In this document: positions 43,299 to 52,833 of the stretch, one piece after another | How positions within the stretch are numbered: position 1 is the stretch's first letter | Layout of the letters: the number at the start of each line of letters is the position of its first letter | Assembly: GCF_963666025.1 (NCBI RefSeq) | Contig: NZ_OY762552.1 | Coordinates: 2,882,974-2,946,973, forward strand | DNA: 64,000 bases | Origin: an uncultured Methanobacterium sp. | Lineage (GTDB): Archaea > Methanobacteriota > Methanobacteria > Methanobacteriales > Methanobacteriaceae | Direction of reading: 5' to 3' | Notes under the pieces: model-generated | Seen by the model: only the letters and a program-made list of their open reading frames with translations | The model's database searches: none | Told to the model about the DNA's origin: nothing | Position numbers and translations under genes: made by a program

Positions 43299-43804
43299 CC
43301 CTATACTGAATATGATTATTAATAATTAAAATTATGAATGTTATAAACTTTTCGAGTTATTGTTGCACATTATTATTATTTCCATGACATAAGAATATTA
43401 TTATAATTACTAAATTAACTTTTATCAATTTACTCCTGTGCCATTTTAAAGATACGGATATATCGATGAAATCATTGATGGATTGTATGTACTTTACATG
43501 ATTGAACAGTTGCAGATTCTTAGGTTTGCCCTAAAACTTTAAATATTCTGTAACCTACTTGCTAGTAAATTACATGAATGCAGGAAGTGTTCACCTGGAG
43601 ACCGGATGGAATAGGAGAAGTCTAAATCTATCATCTAGTTGAAGTTAAACCGGGAAAAAAGATAAGTGAAAAAGAATTGTGATAGAGTTACAATGTTAGG
43701 GTATGTTATCGGGATGGTACTGGCGGCATTGGTAAAGGTGAGTGGCATTGGTAAAGTCTTTTAAATTTTTTTTAAATCACTTTAATCCCATATAAATAAC
43801 GTAC
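43299..43804. other. Intergenic region with possible short or decayed transcript
   Basis: About 500 bp. The section 43550-43760 is less AT-rich than usual here and follows a TATA-like AACTTTAAATATTC (43536). It contains short frames (22 and 23 codons from 43574 and 43693) and a 13-bp direct repeat GGCATTGGTAAAG (43727, 43745). It could be a small RNA or a decayed gene; nothing firm. Confidence 0.35.
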
Positions 43805-44581
43805 TTAGGGGTGCTGATTTTTATGTTCCAGGTGGCCACCACAATCACATTCATCAGAAAAATCTTCAGGAGACTCTCCCGTCTGAAGTTCATAGTATCC
43901 CCCACACGTATCACAAACTAAAAAGTTTTGTTCTTTCTTTTTAGGTTTTATCATGTTTTTTGAACTCTTTTTGGAAGATTTATCCAGAAAACCACCTAGA
44001 TCTTTCATCAGGCCTCTTCCTGTTTTTTCCACATCATTCATCAATCCCACACCCGTTTCTTTAAGATCATCCATGGGGTCATTCCTGCTTTTAACGGTCC
44101 CTTTTGGAGGGATATTAGTTCCAGGAATCTCAGTCTGAACATTTCCGGTTTGAATACGGGTAGTAGAGGTATCTGGTTTATATTCATAGACATTAGTACC
44201 GCATTCTGTGCAGAATTTGGTTCCCTCTGGAATTGGAGCACTGCATTTAGGGCAGTTTGTGATGGTTTCCAAATTAGCCCCGCACTCAGTGCAGAACTTG
44301 TCATCTGGTGTTAGTTCCGCATCACACTGAGGGCAGTTAACTGCTGGATCTGAAGTTTCAGTTTTTTGGATTTTCTCTTTTATAGGTTCTTCTTGGGTTT
44401 CTTCAGCAGTCTCTATTGTTGTTTCTTCTACAGGTTCCTTTAGTGATATTTCATCATTTTTAGGTGATTCTTCACTACTTTTAGGTACTTCTTCAACTGG
44501 TTTACCACACTCTGTACAGAATTTTGACCCGGGTTGAATACTAGCATTACATGCACTGCAAACATCTGGTGAATTTTCCAT
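43805..44581 (-). CDS. Multi-zinc-ribbon protein
   Basis: A 258-residue protein with three CxxC-x(n)-FCTECG double-cysteine ribbons (CSACNASIQPGSKFCTECG, CPQCDAELTPDDKFCTECG, CPKCSAPIPEGTKFCTECG), acidic linkers, a Lys-rich amphipathic stretch, and a fourth C-terminal unit CDTCGGYYELQTGESPEDF. That last unit is the same domain as at the N-terminus of the 26.8-kb protein. GGGGA is 7 nt from ATG 44581; TTG 44587 is an alternative. No membrane segment. Probably an adaptor or scaffold. Confidence 0.78.
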   Translation of the reverse strand: MENSPDVCSACNASIQPGSKFCTECGKPVEEVPKSSEESPKNDEISLKEPVEETTIETAEETQEEPIKEKIQKTETSDPAVNCPQCDAELTPDDKFCTECGANLETITNCPKCSAPIPEGTKFCTECGTNVYEYKPDTSTTRIQTGNVQTEIPGTNIPPKGTVKSRNDPMDDLKETGVGLMNDVEKTGRGLMKDLGGFLDKSSKKSSKNMIKPKKKEQNFLVCDTCGGYYELQTGESPEDFSDECDCGGHLEHKNQHP

Positions 44582-44587
44582 AAACAA

Positions 44588-44940
44588 ATCCCCTTATTAA
44601 TTTTTATATTAATGTTATTTGGAGTTTCTAAACTTAATCATTATTATATAATTCTTAATTAATTCTTTTATTTATACTAATCAGTGATTCAACAGGCCCG
44701 GTTGAAAGAAAACTTCAATCAAGGGCAGAAAGGCAGAAAAAAAAATGGATTCTTCTTTTGAGGATCCATCCCCATGAGGCACCAGATGGTGATTATTTTA
44801 GAATGCGAGGCTCCATGTTCCAATGGACCTGACTAGATTGACCATATATTCGGATATGGTTTTGAAACTGTTAAATTATGTTGAAAAAAATAGTTTAAAT
44901 GTAAAATAAGAGGTTTAGGCATTAAATAACAGGTTAGACC
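44588..44940. other. Intergenic region, possible small RNA
   Basis: About 350 bp. The stretch 44690-44830 is relatively GC-rich (GGCCCGG, GGCACCAGATGG, GCGAGGCTCCATG) with a weak ATGGAT/ATCCAT pairing around 44743-44769, so a small RNA is possible. No coding signal. Confidence 0.3.
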
Positions 44941-45225
44941 TTATTTAGCCGGATTTATTAACACAGTAACTGGTTTTTTACTGTGAGAACTTCCTTTAAG
45001 AATCAAATAAAACGATCTATTTTCTTGAATCCTTTCCAATCTCAATGGACTTAGAAGAGTATGGAATGATTCCCCCACATCCTTCAGTTCAATTCCTTTC
45101 TTCTTTAGTAAGGGCATGATATACTTATTTAAACTATTCTGTTGTTGTTTACCAAGTAACTGTGGTTGTAACGTCATTTTATAGGGTATAGTATGTATTT
45201 GAGATTCAATTATATGTTCATTCAT
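44941..45225 (-). CDS. Small protein of unknown function
   Basis: A 94-residue protein (MNEHIIESQIHTIPYKMTLQ at the start; SFHTLLSPLRLERIQENRSF in the middle). Mixed helix/strand with no metal or membrane motif. GGAGG lies 10 nt from ATG 45225; TTG 45234 is too close to it. No recognised family; not in an operon. Confidence 0.5.
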   Translation of the reverse strand: MNEHIIESQIHTIPYKMTLQPQLLGKQQQNSLNKYIMPLLKKKGIELKDVGESFHTLLSPLRLERIQENRSFYLILKGSSHSKKPVTVLINPAK

Positions 45226-45234
45226 TAAATCCAA

Positions 45235-45583
45235 TCCTCCAAGTTTAAAAAAACTCTTTTATCAGTAAATGGTATTTTTTTATCAGTAAACTGTATTTTT
45301 AATAAATAAATTGTAAAACAAATTAAATTTTCAGAACCACATCAAAAAACATATTTTAAAAATAATATGTTATCATTGGCAAATGAAAAAAACAATTTAT
45401 TTAAATTTATCTATATTATACATTGGTGAGTTAACTAATTAAATCTTTGTTTTTATATTTTCCAATATTTTCTGATATTAGTAATAATTTGTCAAATAAT
45501 TCTAAAAATTTCTGATAAATAAACTAGTCCCCTGATAAATAAATTAGAACTATAAATTGTTCCTAAAATATTCATCAGTAAAT
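45235..45583. other. AT-rich intergenic region
   Basis: About 350 bp. A short repeated string ATCAGTAAA(C/T)TGTATTTTT is seen twice near 45260-45300, and TGATAAATAAACTAG/TGATAAATAAATTAG near 45512-45547. Nothing else was recognised. Confidence 0.4.
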
Positions 45584-46240
45584 CTAGAAGTATCCATCAG
45601 TAAATCTTATCTTCACCCAATCTTCTCCCCTGCTGGTGAGGTACCCTCCCAGGGCAATAATGTACAATAAAACTGGATAAACCACGAATCGTTCCGCACC
45701 ACCTATACCCAGATAAGTGATGAGTGGATTGCCTGGTCCCCATACAAGTCCTGCTATGATAAAAGATAAGGAGGTGAAACCAGCCACCAGAGACACTATT
45801 ACCATGGGAATGTTCAAACCCAGGCGATATGAAAATATAACTGCCAAACTACCAAAAATGAAGGTTAAAAGTGCAAATAATATGTGAAAGTTACCGGTGT
45901 AACTGGGAAAGAATCCTATGCCTATTGCACATAAAGAAGATAGGGCAAGACATAAAGAGAAAAGCCTGCATCCTCCACTTTTTAAAATTAAATAAACACT
46001 GGTTAGAGTTAAAATTCCCAGGAGGATTACACTGATGTTGAAGATGGTTGCTGAAGGTTCCACTGGGGGAATAGTTCCGGCCAGATGGCTTAGAGTTTCT
46101 TTGGTTGTGTAACCCGGAAACTGGGTTTCTGCCAGGTTAACCGCCATGAAAAACTGCAAAGCACCAACTAACATCAATATACCCGCAATGCGGTAGTAAT
46201 CTTTATCCGGATGGAATATGCTGCCTCGTTGTATTTTCAT
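45584..46240 (-). CDS. DUF998-type integral membrane protein
   Basis: A 218-residue protein with about six membrane helices. The start YYRIAGILMLVGALQFF and the loop AETQFPGYTTKETLSHLAG are typical of DUF998, as is GNPLITYLGIGGAERFVVYP near the end. GGGGGG precedes the ATG. Function unknown. It is divergent from an MFS exporter, so co-regulation is possible. Confidence 0.75.
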   Translation of the reverse strand: MKIQRGSIFHPDKDYYRIAGILMLVGALQFFMAVNLAETQFPGYTTKETLSHLAGTIPPVEPSATIFNISVILLGILTLTSVYLILKSGGCRLFSLCLALSSLCAIGIGFFPSYTGNFHILFALLTFIFGSLAVIFSYRLGLNIPMVIVSLVAGFTSLSFIIAGLVWGPGNPLITYLGIGGAERFVVYPVLLYIIALGGYLTSRGEDWVKIRFTDGYF

Positions 46241-46539
46241 AAAAAATCCCCCCTTGGCAATATATGGATTAAACCGGATTTGGTGAGACTTCCTATCAAT
46301 CTCCTAATATTTCCCCTAAGAGATACTTTGTATAATATTATGTACTTTCAGTTTATATTACTAATTGATTCTATTTTATAGATTTAAAATAAATTTATAG
46401 ATTCAAGTTAGATCCAAATTATTATACCCATTATTTGTATTCATGACTTTACCAGTTTAAAAAAATTCCATAAAACCAGATAAGTGTTATTCATTTCTAT
46501 AAAAAAACTTTTTTTAAGTTAGAAATTAAAACTGGTAGT

Positions 46540-47907
46540 ATGGAAAATCAGGGTAAAAATCGCATACTTATTCTCCTATTTGTGGGTGTCTTTATGGGTT
46601 CCCTGGATATTGGGATCGTGGGCCCGGCACTTCCCAGCATCCAAAATTTTTTCTCAGTTGATGAAAGAGTCCTTTCATGGGTTTTCACCATATACATACT
46701 GTTTTTCATGCTGGGAACTCCGGTGATGGCTAAATTGTCTGATATATATGGTAGGAAAGCTATTTACATCCTGGACATTCTCTTATTTACCATTGGGTCT
46801 ATTTTAACCATAACCTCATTCTCATTTGAAATGCTCCTGGTTGGGAGGGCTATTCAGGGTCTGGGTGCGGGTGGAATATTCCCGGTTGCCAACGCCTTTA
46901 TTGGGGATATATTCCCACCGGAGAAAAGGGGAGGTGCACTGGGAATCCTCAGCTCAGTATGGGGATGGTCCAGTGTCATGGGGCCACTACTGGGAGGTTT
47001 ACTCCTTCAATATGGTTGGCAGTGGCTATTTATCATTAATTTACCCATAACCCTTGCAGTTATTGTGGGAAGTATCTACATTCTTCCTAAAGGTGAGCGT
47101 AACCCTGAAATTACCTTTGACTGGTCAGGCATTATTGTACTGGGGGCTCTGGTGACTTTCCTGGCTTATGGTATCAACCAGATTGACACCAACCACTTCA
47201 CCAGCAGCATCTTATCCTGGGATGTCTTACCGTACCTTATTTTAAGTGTGATACTACTTCCACTACTCTGGAAGATTGAGAAGAAAGTTCTAAATCCACT
47301 GATCCAGGTTGATCTTTTCAGAAATAGGGAGGTTCGGCTGGTTAACAGTATTATGGTTGGAACTGGATTGGTACAGGCCTCCACTATTTTTATACCAGCC
47401 TTTGTCATTGTGGCTCTGGCATTTTCATCCCAGCTGGCCAGTTTCATGTTAGTACCACTGGTACTCACCATGGCACTGGGAGCCCCGGTTATTGGAAGAC
47501 TCCTTGATAAGTACGGATCCCGGAATATTATGCTTATTGGATCTCTGGCTATGGCAATGGGGCTCTTCACTCTTAGCATCTTCTCTGAAAAATCTTACAT
47601 ATTAATACTGGCCAGCATCCTCATTGGTGTTGGTATGAGCACTACCATAGGTTCTCCTCCCCGTTACATCATGCTGGTGGAAAGCCCACCATCTGAAAGA
47701 GCATCAGGACAGGCCCTCCTTAATATCATAACCAGTGTGGGGCAACTGGTAGGTGGAGCCCTGGTGGGGGCATTTATAGGATCCTATGCAGGAGAACTGG
47801 TGGGATACCAGTACGCCTATATCTTCATAGGAGTGGTAGCCATTGTAATGACATTACTGGCTGCTGGACTTAAAAGTAAAGAAGAACAGGTCAAGAGTGG
47901 TTATTAA
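46540..47907 (+). CDS. MFS transporter, DHA2 drug-exporter type (paralog A)
   Basis: A 455-residue transporter with about 14 helices, the size of EmrB/QacA-type proton-driven multidrug exporters. Motif A is KLSDIYGRKAIY. Motif B/C regions GRAIQGLGAGGIFPVANAF and GWSSVMGPLLGGLLL are clear. It is closely related to the gene at 49.5 kb. No membrane-fusion partner is needed in archaea. Substrate unknown. A TetR-type regulator is not adjacent. Confidence 0.88.
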   Translation: MENQGKNRILILLFVGVFMGSLDIGIVGPALPSIQNFFSVDERVLSWVFTIYILFFMLGTPVMAKLSDIYGRKAIYILDILLFTIGSILTITSFSFEMLLVGRAIQGLGAGGIFPVANAFIGDIFPPEKRGGALGILSSVWGWSSVMGPLLGGLLLQYGWQWLFIINLPITLAVIVGSIYILPKGERNPEITFDWSGIIVLGALVTFLAYGINQIDTNHFTSSILSWDVLPYLILSVILLPLLWKIEKKVLNPLIQVDLFRNREVRLVNSIMVGTGLVQASTIFIPAFVIVALAFSSQLASFMLVPLVLTMALGAPVIGRLLDKYGSRNIMLIGSLAMAMGLFTLSIFSEKSYILILASILIGVGMSTTIGSPPRYIMLVESPPSERASGQALLNIITSVGQLVGGALVGAFIGSYAGELVGYQYAYIFIGVVAIVMTLLAAGLKSKEEQVKSGY

Positions 47908-48110
47908 TGGTTTCTAATTTGTTTACGCAGCGTAAACATTATGTTTGCAGGCCATAAACTGTTAACAGAACATTAAACAATATCAAGTATTCTTTCAAGC
48001 GAGAACAGGTTATATCAAGATGGAGTGCGTGAAAAAAGCTATTATTGTTTTGGAATATAATTGAACTCATTTTGTGATTCATTCTAAAACTCATTTTAAA
48101 AATAATGGGG

Positions 48111-48794
48111 TTACTGAAAATCAACGGATGGCTTTAACCTGTGCAGTTGGTCCAGGGCAGTTTTGTAGGCATTTTCAGTTATTTTACCATCATCCAGGGA
48201 TGCTTTCAGTTCAAAGGCAATGTTCTTGACTGTTATCCGGTCACCTTTATTGCGCAGATGAGAATAGGCCATTAGAATTATGGGGTCTTCCTGGGCCAGG
48301 TCATAAATAGTTGCCGGGCTCTGTTCTTTAGATTCTGTTTTAACCATGGCATCTTTCACCATTAGATTAACGGTTTTGGCATCAAAATTAACCGACGAAA
48401 CAGCTTCCAGAGTGATGCTTGCGATATGCTGGTTAACGGTTTTCCGGAACCTGCTGAAGTTCACAGAATAATTTTCCTGCCAGTTTAAGGGTGTTTTATT
48501 CACTATATGGTTCAGGCTGTCAATGAATGTATAAAACAGACCACCATTTTCACCATAAATGTTATCAGTTTCTGGATAATAAGGGGTTACAAATTCACAA
48601 ACCCATTTTTTGAGTTTTTTAGTATCGGTAATAATAACGTAGAACTCTGCAACTTCCCTTTTTCCCATGGGACTTTTTTGAAACTCCCCAATTACTATTT
48701 CACCACTTATCTGGTCACCGGACTTTAATTCATTTAAGAACTTGGTCTCGTAATTTTCCATATTTTTACTGTCAGTTAAACCAAAATCCAACAT
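48111..48794 (-). CDS. Protein of unknown function
   Basis: A 227-residue soluble protein. The first half contains strand-rich GDQISGEIVIGEF and EFYVIITDTKKLKKWVCEF, which could be an OB-like barrel; the last third is helical (DPIILMAYSHLRNKGDRITV). GGTGGTGAG stands upstream of the ATG. Nucleic-acid binding is a guess only. It sits between the two MFS paralogs. Confidence 0.55.
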   Translation of the reverse strand: MLDFGLTDSKNMENYETKFLNELKSGDQISGEIVIGEFQKSPMGKREVAEFYVIITDTKKLKKWVCEFVTPYYPETDNIYGENGGLFYTFIDSLNHIVNKTPLNWQENYSVNFSRFRKTVNQHIASITLEAVSSVNFDAKTVNLMVKDAMVKTESKEQSPATIYDLAQEDPIILMAYSHLRNKGDRITVKNIAFELKASLDDGKITENAYKTALDQLHRLKPSVDFQ

Positions 48795-48929
48795 TTACTC
48801 ACCACCCTGTTAATTGCGATATTCCTTTATCCTAAATGAATATTCCTTCAATCATTAACTGTCGAAACTTTCCCTTTGATCTAGAAATAATCTAAATCAG
48901 AATCTAAACAGTTCTACTCCTCATTTTTA

Positions 48930-49406
48930 TCAGGGTTCTTCTTTATTATCTGGTTTATCCTTTATTCCCAGAATATCCCAGGTTTTCAGAATCTTTTTTA
49001 TGCCATGTTCAGTACTTAGCACCCGTCCCAACATGGTACCGGCAGTTAAGCTGAAGATTAAGCCCATTAAAGGGGCGCCCTGGATCCAGTAGGAGAGATA
49101 GTATGTTCTGGTGAATACAAAGGTTAGGTAACAGACCAGAATCACCGCTCCAATCCAGTCAATCCTGCTGATGACCTGGCTGGTGTCTTCATCCCAGTTC
49201 AGGCTGTACATGCGGCTAACCAGGGCCCCGATTCCCAGACCAATGAGTATACCGCCCCCAGCCCAGGCTATGGTGAAAGCGCCCTGTAATACTTCAAATA
49301 TTATCACCAGCAACATGACTAACATTACTACAGTGTAAATCCGGAGTCGCCTGATAAGACGTTTATCCAGATAAGGAATTACAGCAGATTTATCTTCTTT
49401 CTTCAT
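48930..49406 (-). CDS. Small membrane protein of unknown function
   Basis: A 158-residue protein with four hydrophobic helices (RIYTVVMLVMLLVIIFEVL, TIAWAGGGILIGLGIGALV, WIGAVILVCYLTFVFTR, LMGLIFSLTAGTMLG). A longer frame reaches 49511 but would overlap the divergent MFS start. ATG 49406 has GAGG at good spacing. It shares its promoter region with MFS paralog B and may be co-regulated. Confidence 0.65.
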   Translation of the reverse strand: MKKEDKSAVIPYLDKRLIRRLRIYTVVMLVMLLVIIFEVLQGAFTIAWAGGGILIGLGIGALVSRMYSLNWDEDTSQVISRIDWIGAVILVCYLTFVFTRTYYLSYWIQGAPLMGLIFSLTAGTMLGRVLSTEHGIKKILKTWDILGIKDKPDNKEEP

Positions 49407-49496
49407 GTTTTCCTCAAATCCAAACCATTTATATATACTTTTATATCCTCTTCCTAAAGATATACTTTTTAAAACGGAATTTCTATAATTAAATAT

Positions 49497-50879
49497 ATGG
49501 ATAACCGGCACAGAAATAGAATTTTAATTCTAATTTTTATTGGTGTTTTCATGGGGTCCCTGGATATAGGGATCGTGGGTCCGGCACTCCCTGCAATTCA
49601 GGGCCAGTTCGGTGTTAACGAACGACTGGTTTCCTGGATATTTGCCATTTACATCCTATTTTTCATGATCGGCACGCCATTAATGGCAAAATTGTCTGAT
49701 ATTTATGGTAGGAGAAGTATTTATGTCCTGGATATCTTCATTTTTGCCCTGGGGTCGGCGATAACCGTTACCTCCGTATCCTTTGAACAGTTATTAATAG
49801 GTAGGGCTATTCAAGGGTTCGGGGCAGGGGGCATATTCCCTGTGGCCAGTGCATTTATAGGGGACACCTTTCCCCCTGAAAAGCGAGGTGGGGCACTGGG
49901 AATCATTGGTTCTGTCTGGGGTTTATCTGGAATTTTAGGGCCAATACTTGGAGCATTACTCCTTAATTATGGATGGCAATGGCTTTTCATCATTAACATA
50001 CCAATAGCTGCAGTTATCATTGCTTTAAGCTTTTACATATTACCTGTAACCAAAAGGCAGGAAAATGTTAGGTTTGACTGGCAGGGCACTGTAGTTTTCG
50101 CATTGATGGTTGGCTCCCTGGCAGTGGGTGTTAACCAGATCGATACTGCTAACTTCACCAGCAGCTTATTATCCCTTTATGTGTGGCCATTCCTGGCTTT
50201 GTCGGTAGTTTTATTACCACTTTTACTGAAAGTGGAGAGATATGCTCTTGATCCAGTAATCGAGATTGATCTGTATAAAAGTTTAGAGGTGAAAATAGCC
50301 ACCAGCATCGCCATTGGAACTGGTTTATGTCAAACCGCCATTGTATTCATGCCTGCCCTGGCTGTGGTAGCACTCGCACTGACCACATCCAATGCCAGTT
50401 TAATGGTCATACCCCTTGTCCTGGCCCTTGGAGTCAGTGCACCGGTAATTGGACGGTTACTTGATAAATTCGGTACGAAAATGGTCATGTTTGTCGGTAC
50501 ATTCACTCTGGCGGTGGGTTTATTCATGTTAAGTTTCTTTGCCAGTAACTTTTACCTGTTCATACTATCTGGTGTGGTGATTGGAGTGGGTCTGGCAACT
50601 GTGCTTGGATCTCCCCTGCGTTACATCATGTTAACCGAAAGCCCTGCAGATAAACGGGCTGCAGGTCAGGCTCTGATTAATTTCAACGCCAGTGCAGGGC
50701 AGCTGGTCGGTGGTGCCATGGTAGGTGCAGTAATAGGATCTCAGGCAGATAAAATTGTTGGTTACCAATCAGCTTATATTTTAATTGCTTTTTTAGCAGT
50801 GGTAATGATGTTGTTGACATTGGGTCTTAAAAATCGTGCAAAACAGTTAGAAACAATGAAGATCAATCAGGAGCAGTAA
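49497..50879 (+). CDS. MFS transporter, DHA2 drug-exporter type (paralog B)
   Basis: A 460-residue exporter with about 14 helices, very similar to the one at 46.5 kb (shared GVFMGSLDIGIVGPALP, KLSDIYGRRSIY, GRAIQGFGAGGIFPVASAF). There is no ribosome site before the ATG, and TTTATATATACTT (49428-49440) is a TATA candidate, so the leader may be short. Probably a proton-driven exporter of lipophilic compounds. Confidence 0.88.
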   Translation: MDNRHRNRILILIFIGVFMGSLDIGIVGPALPAIQGQFGVNERLVSWIFAIYILFFMIGTPLMAKLSDIYGRRSIYVLDIFIFALGSAITVTSVSFEQLLIGRAIQGFGAGGIFPVASAFIGDTFPPEKRGGALGIIGSVWGLSGILGPILGALLLNYGWQWLFIINIPIAAVIIALSFYILPVTKRQENVRFDWQGTVVFALMVGSLAVGVNQIDTANFTSSLLSLYVWPFLALSVVLLPLLLKVERYALDPVIEIDLYKSLEVKIATSIAIGTGLCQTAIVFMPALAVVALALTTSNASLMVIPLVLALGVSAPVIGRLLDKFGTKMVMFVGTFTLAVGLFMLSFFASNFYLFILSGVVIGVGLATVLGSPLRYIMLTESPADKRAAGQALINFNASAGQLVGGAMVGAVIGSQADKIVGYQSAYILIAFLAVVMMLLTLGLKNRAKQLETMKINQEQ

Positions 50880-50999
50880 CTCCTCTTTTAAAATTAATAT
50901 ATTATGATATTTTAAGATAGTTTAATAATTCTCTAATGATAATAAATTATAAATAATTGTTCAAATTAAGCCTTTAATATGCTGTTATAATTGATAAAT

Positions 51000-51581
51000 T
51001 CATTTAATATCCTGTAAAAACTGTATTGCCCGTTTCCACAACAATTCAGATGATTTTCTGTTGTAATCTTGTGAATCTGGATCAGCAAACAGGTGTCCTG
51101 TGGCAGGATACTCAAAATATTCATAACTGGCGCCAGATTGATGAATGCTCTTTGAAAATTCATCGATAAATAGTTGATTTTTCCACGGATCTTTAGCTGC
51201 ATAATGAACCTGTACCGGGACACTTGATGGCCAACTTTCAATACCAATCATATTAAGAGGTAAAGCAGCGTGAAATAAAAGACATCCCTTGGCACCAGGC
51301 TTTGTTCCAGCAAGTAACTCAGCCGATGTTCCCCCATTGGAAAATCCTGCATAAACTGTTTCACTGGGAAAATCTTTAACTGAAGAAATGGTACGAGACA
51401 CCATTTCTGCGATTCCAATTTCCTCAAATTTTTCGAGTGCCTGTTTCATATCATCAAATGTTTCACCATTATAAAGATCTGGAGTGAGAACATTATGTCC
51501 TTTATCTTTTAACATTTCTGCAGCTTCAATTATGCCCCTTCGAAGCCCTAAAACTGAATGAAAGATTACTATGTTTGCCAT
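51000..51581 (-). CDS. Dienelactone hydrolase-family alpha/beta hydrolase
   Basis: A 193-residue alpha/beta hydrolase. The nucleophile elbow is GFSNGGTS (Ser, where classical dienelactone hydrolases have Cys); the acid is likely the Asp in AAKDPWKN and the His is in PATGHLFADP. Length and IVIFHSVLGLRRGI at the start fit the DLH family. GGGGAG lies upstream of the ATG. Substrate unknown; it may be an esterase. Confidence 0.82.
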   Translation of the reverse strand: MANIVIFHSVLGLRRGIIEAAEMLKDKGHNVLTPDLYNGETFDDMKQALEKFEEIGIAEMVSRTISSVKDFPSETVYAGFSNGGTSAELLAGTKPGAKGCLLFHAALPLNMIGIESWPSSVPVQVHYAAKDPWKNQLFIDEFSKSIHQSGASYEYFEYPATGHLFADPDSQDYNRKSSELLWKRAIQFLQDIK

Positions 51582-51873
51582 AAAAAGCTCCCCTTTTAAA
51601 TTATTATTTACACATACTTCTTTTTCAATTATGTAAGTTTATCATCATGGAAACTTCCACCTGCGTGAATTCCATTGATAAATAGATAGTATTCTTTAAC
51701 AATGCCATTTATTTTGAAACTATAATAATATTAATATTAGTGTCTTAGATTTTTCGAAACTAATTATCTCTTGGTTTATAAAATATAGAAAAGAAGAAGA
51801 AAAATCCTTCTTTTAACAATAAAAATCTAAGACCTAACATATATTTATTAAATTTAGGGTTCAAAAGATTACC

Positions 51874-52584
51874 ATGCATGCTAAAACTGTAATTTATCCT
51901 GCTGCAGCACTGTTTAACGCAAGAGAAACTTATTTCAATTCAGTATTAGTGGAAAAACTTGAAAAATTAGGTTATGAGACTAATTTTCCCCAGAGGGATG
52001 GTTTTGAATTCGCGAATCTAAAAGAAGCATTCAGTGGGATGATCCCACCCAGTCAGATAAATTCTGCAGTTTCAAATGTGATTTATTACCTTGATATGGG
52101 GGTTTTGCTTAAAGGTAGTGATGTTATTCTGGCTAATTTTGATGAACCCCTGGATGAGGGGATGGTGTTGGAAGCTTCCTACGGGAAATTAATGGGAAAA
52201 TTTGTTATTGGAATCCGAACAGATATTAGAAGTCCCTATGGCAGCCCAGATGATGATTATGGGGCCATGCATTTTTTCCCAGCTTACCAAACTCACAGAT
52301 TTATCTCACACTATATGCCTTCCAGAACACCTGAAGAAAGAGAGGCTCAGATGGACGCTCTGGTTTTAAAAATACATGATATTATAAGAGCAGCTGAGCT
52401 ATCCCACCAGGAGATAATTCCAGATTATGCCAATGTTAATCCTAACTTAAAGCAGGTTTTTGAAGGTGCTGACGTGTTATTTCAGGATATTGAAGATATT
52501 CACTCATCCAGTGGTCTTGAAACAATTGTATCTAGGTATATTGAGAACAAGGAGAAATTGGAAGAAATAGGGCCTAAAAGGTAA
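51874..52584 (+). CDS. Nucleoside 2-deoxyribosyltransferase-like protein
   Basis: A 236-residue protein. KTVIYPAAALFNARETYFN, VLLKGSDVILANFDEPLDEG, MVLEASYGKLMGKFVIGI and RTDIRSP are the pattern of the Nuc_deoxyrib_tr superfamily: a nucleotide-binding fold with a conserved acid in the D-x-G/E-x-A region. These enzymes swap or hydrolyse the N-glycosidic bond of nucleosides or nucleotides. It differs from standard members by a longer middle and a C-terminal helical extension. Little upstream ribosome signal; it may be leaderless. Confidence 0.78.
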   Translation: MHAKTVIYPAAALFNARETYFNSVLVEKLEKLGYETNFPQRDGFEFANLKEAFSGMIPPSQINSAVSNVIYYLDMGVLLKGSDVILANFDEPLDEGMVLEASYGKLMGKFVIGIRTDIRSPYGSPDDDYGAMHFFPAYQTHRFISHYMPSRTPEEREAQMDALVLKIHDIIRAAELSHQEIIPDYANVNPNLKQVFEGADVLFQDIEDIHSSSGLETIVSRYIENKEKLEEIGPKR

Positions 52585-52601
52585 ATTTCTTAAAGATTTT
52601 T

Positions 52602-52739
52602 TTATTCAAAAAGCCCTGTACCATAAAAACAATCAATACAGTAACCTTCCCCGCCCATGTGGTCAATACAGTAACATCTACCGCATACTATGCAGTTATC
52701 AATTCCAGGTTTTCCACAAAAGTCACATTCTTCGCACAT
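52602..52739 (-). CDS. 45-residue cysteine-rich zinc-finger protein
   Basis: A short frame with ten cysteines in CxxC-type pairs (CEECDFCGKPG, CIVCGRCYCIDHMGG, CIDCFYG) and one histidine, arranged like a compact treble-clef or B-box-like finger binding two zinc ions. Codon use is clean and there are no stops. AGGACA precedes the ATG. Too short for usual gene calling. It converges with the deoxyribosyltransferase-like gene. Function unknown. Confidence 0.65.
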   Translation of the reverse strand: MCEECDFCGKPGIDNCIVCGRCYCIDHMGGEGYCIDCFYGTGLFE

Positions 52740-52833
52740 TGTCCTATTCATTAATAAATCTTATTTCCATGTTTTTAGGGATATGTTCCTGTTTTGAAGT
52801 TAATATTCCTGTTTGGAGATGACTTCTAATTTA

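Noticed and set aside
43693..43764. 23-codon hydrophobic frame as a small membrane protein
   Set aside because: No ribosome site, and part of it is the GGCATTGGTAAAG direct repeat.
44690..44880. GC-richer stretch as a structured RNA gene
   Set aside because: Only a weak 6-bp pairing is visible and no promoter-terminator pair is convincing; listed at low confidence only.
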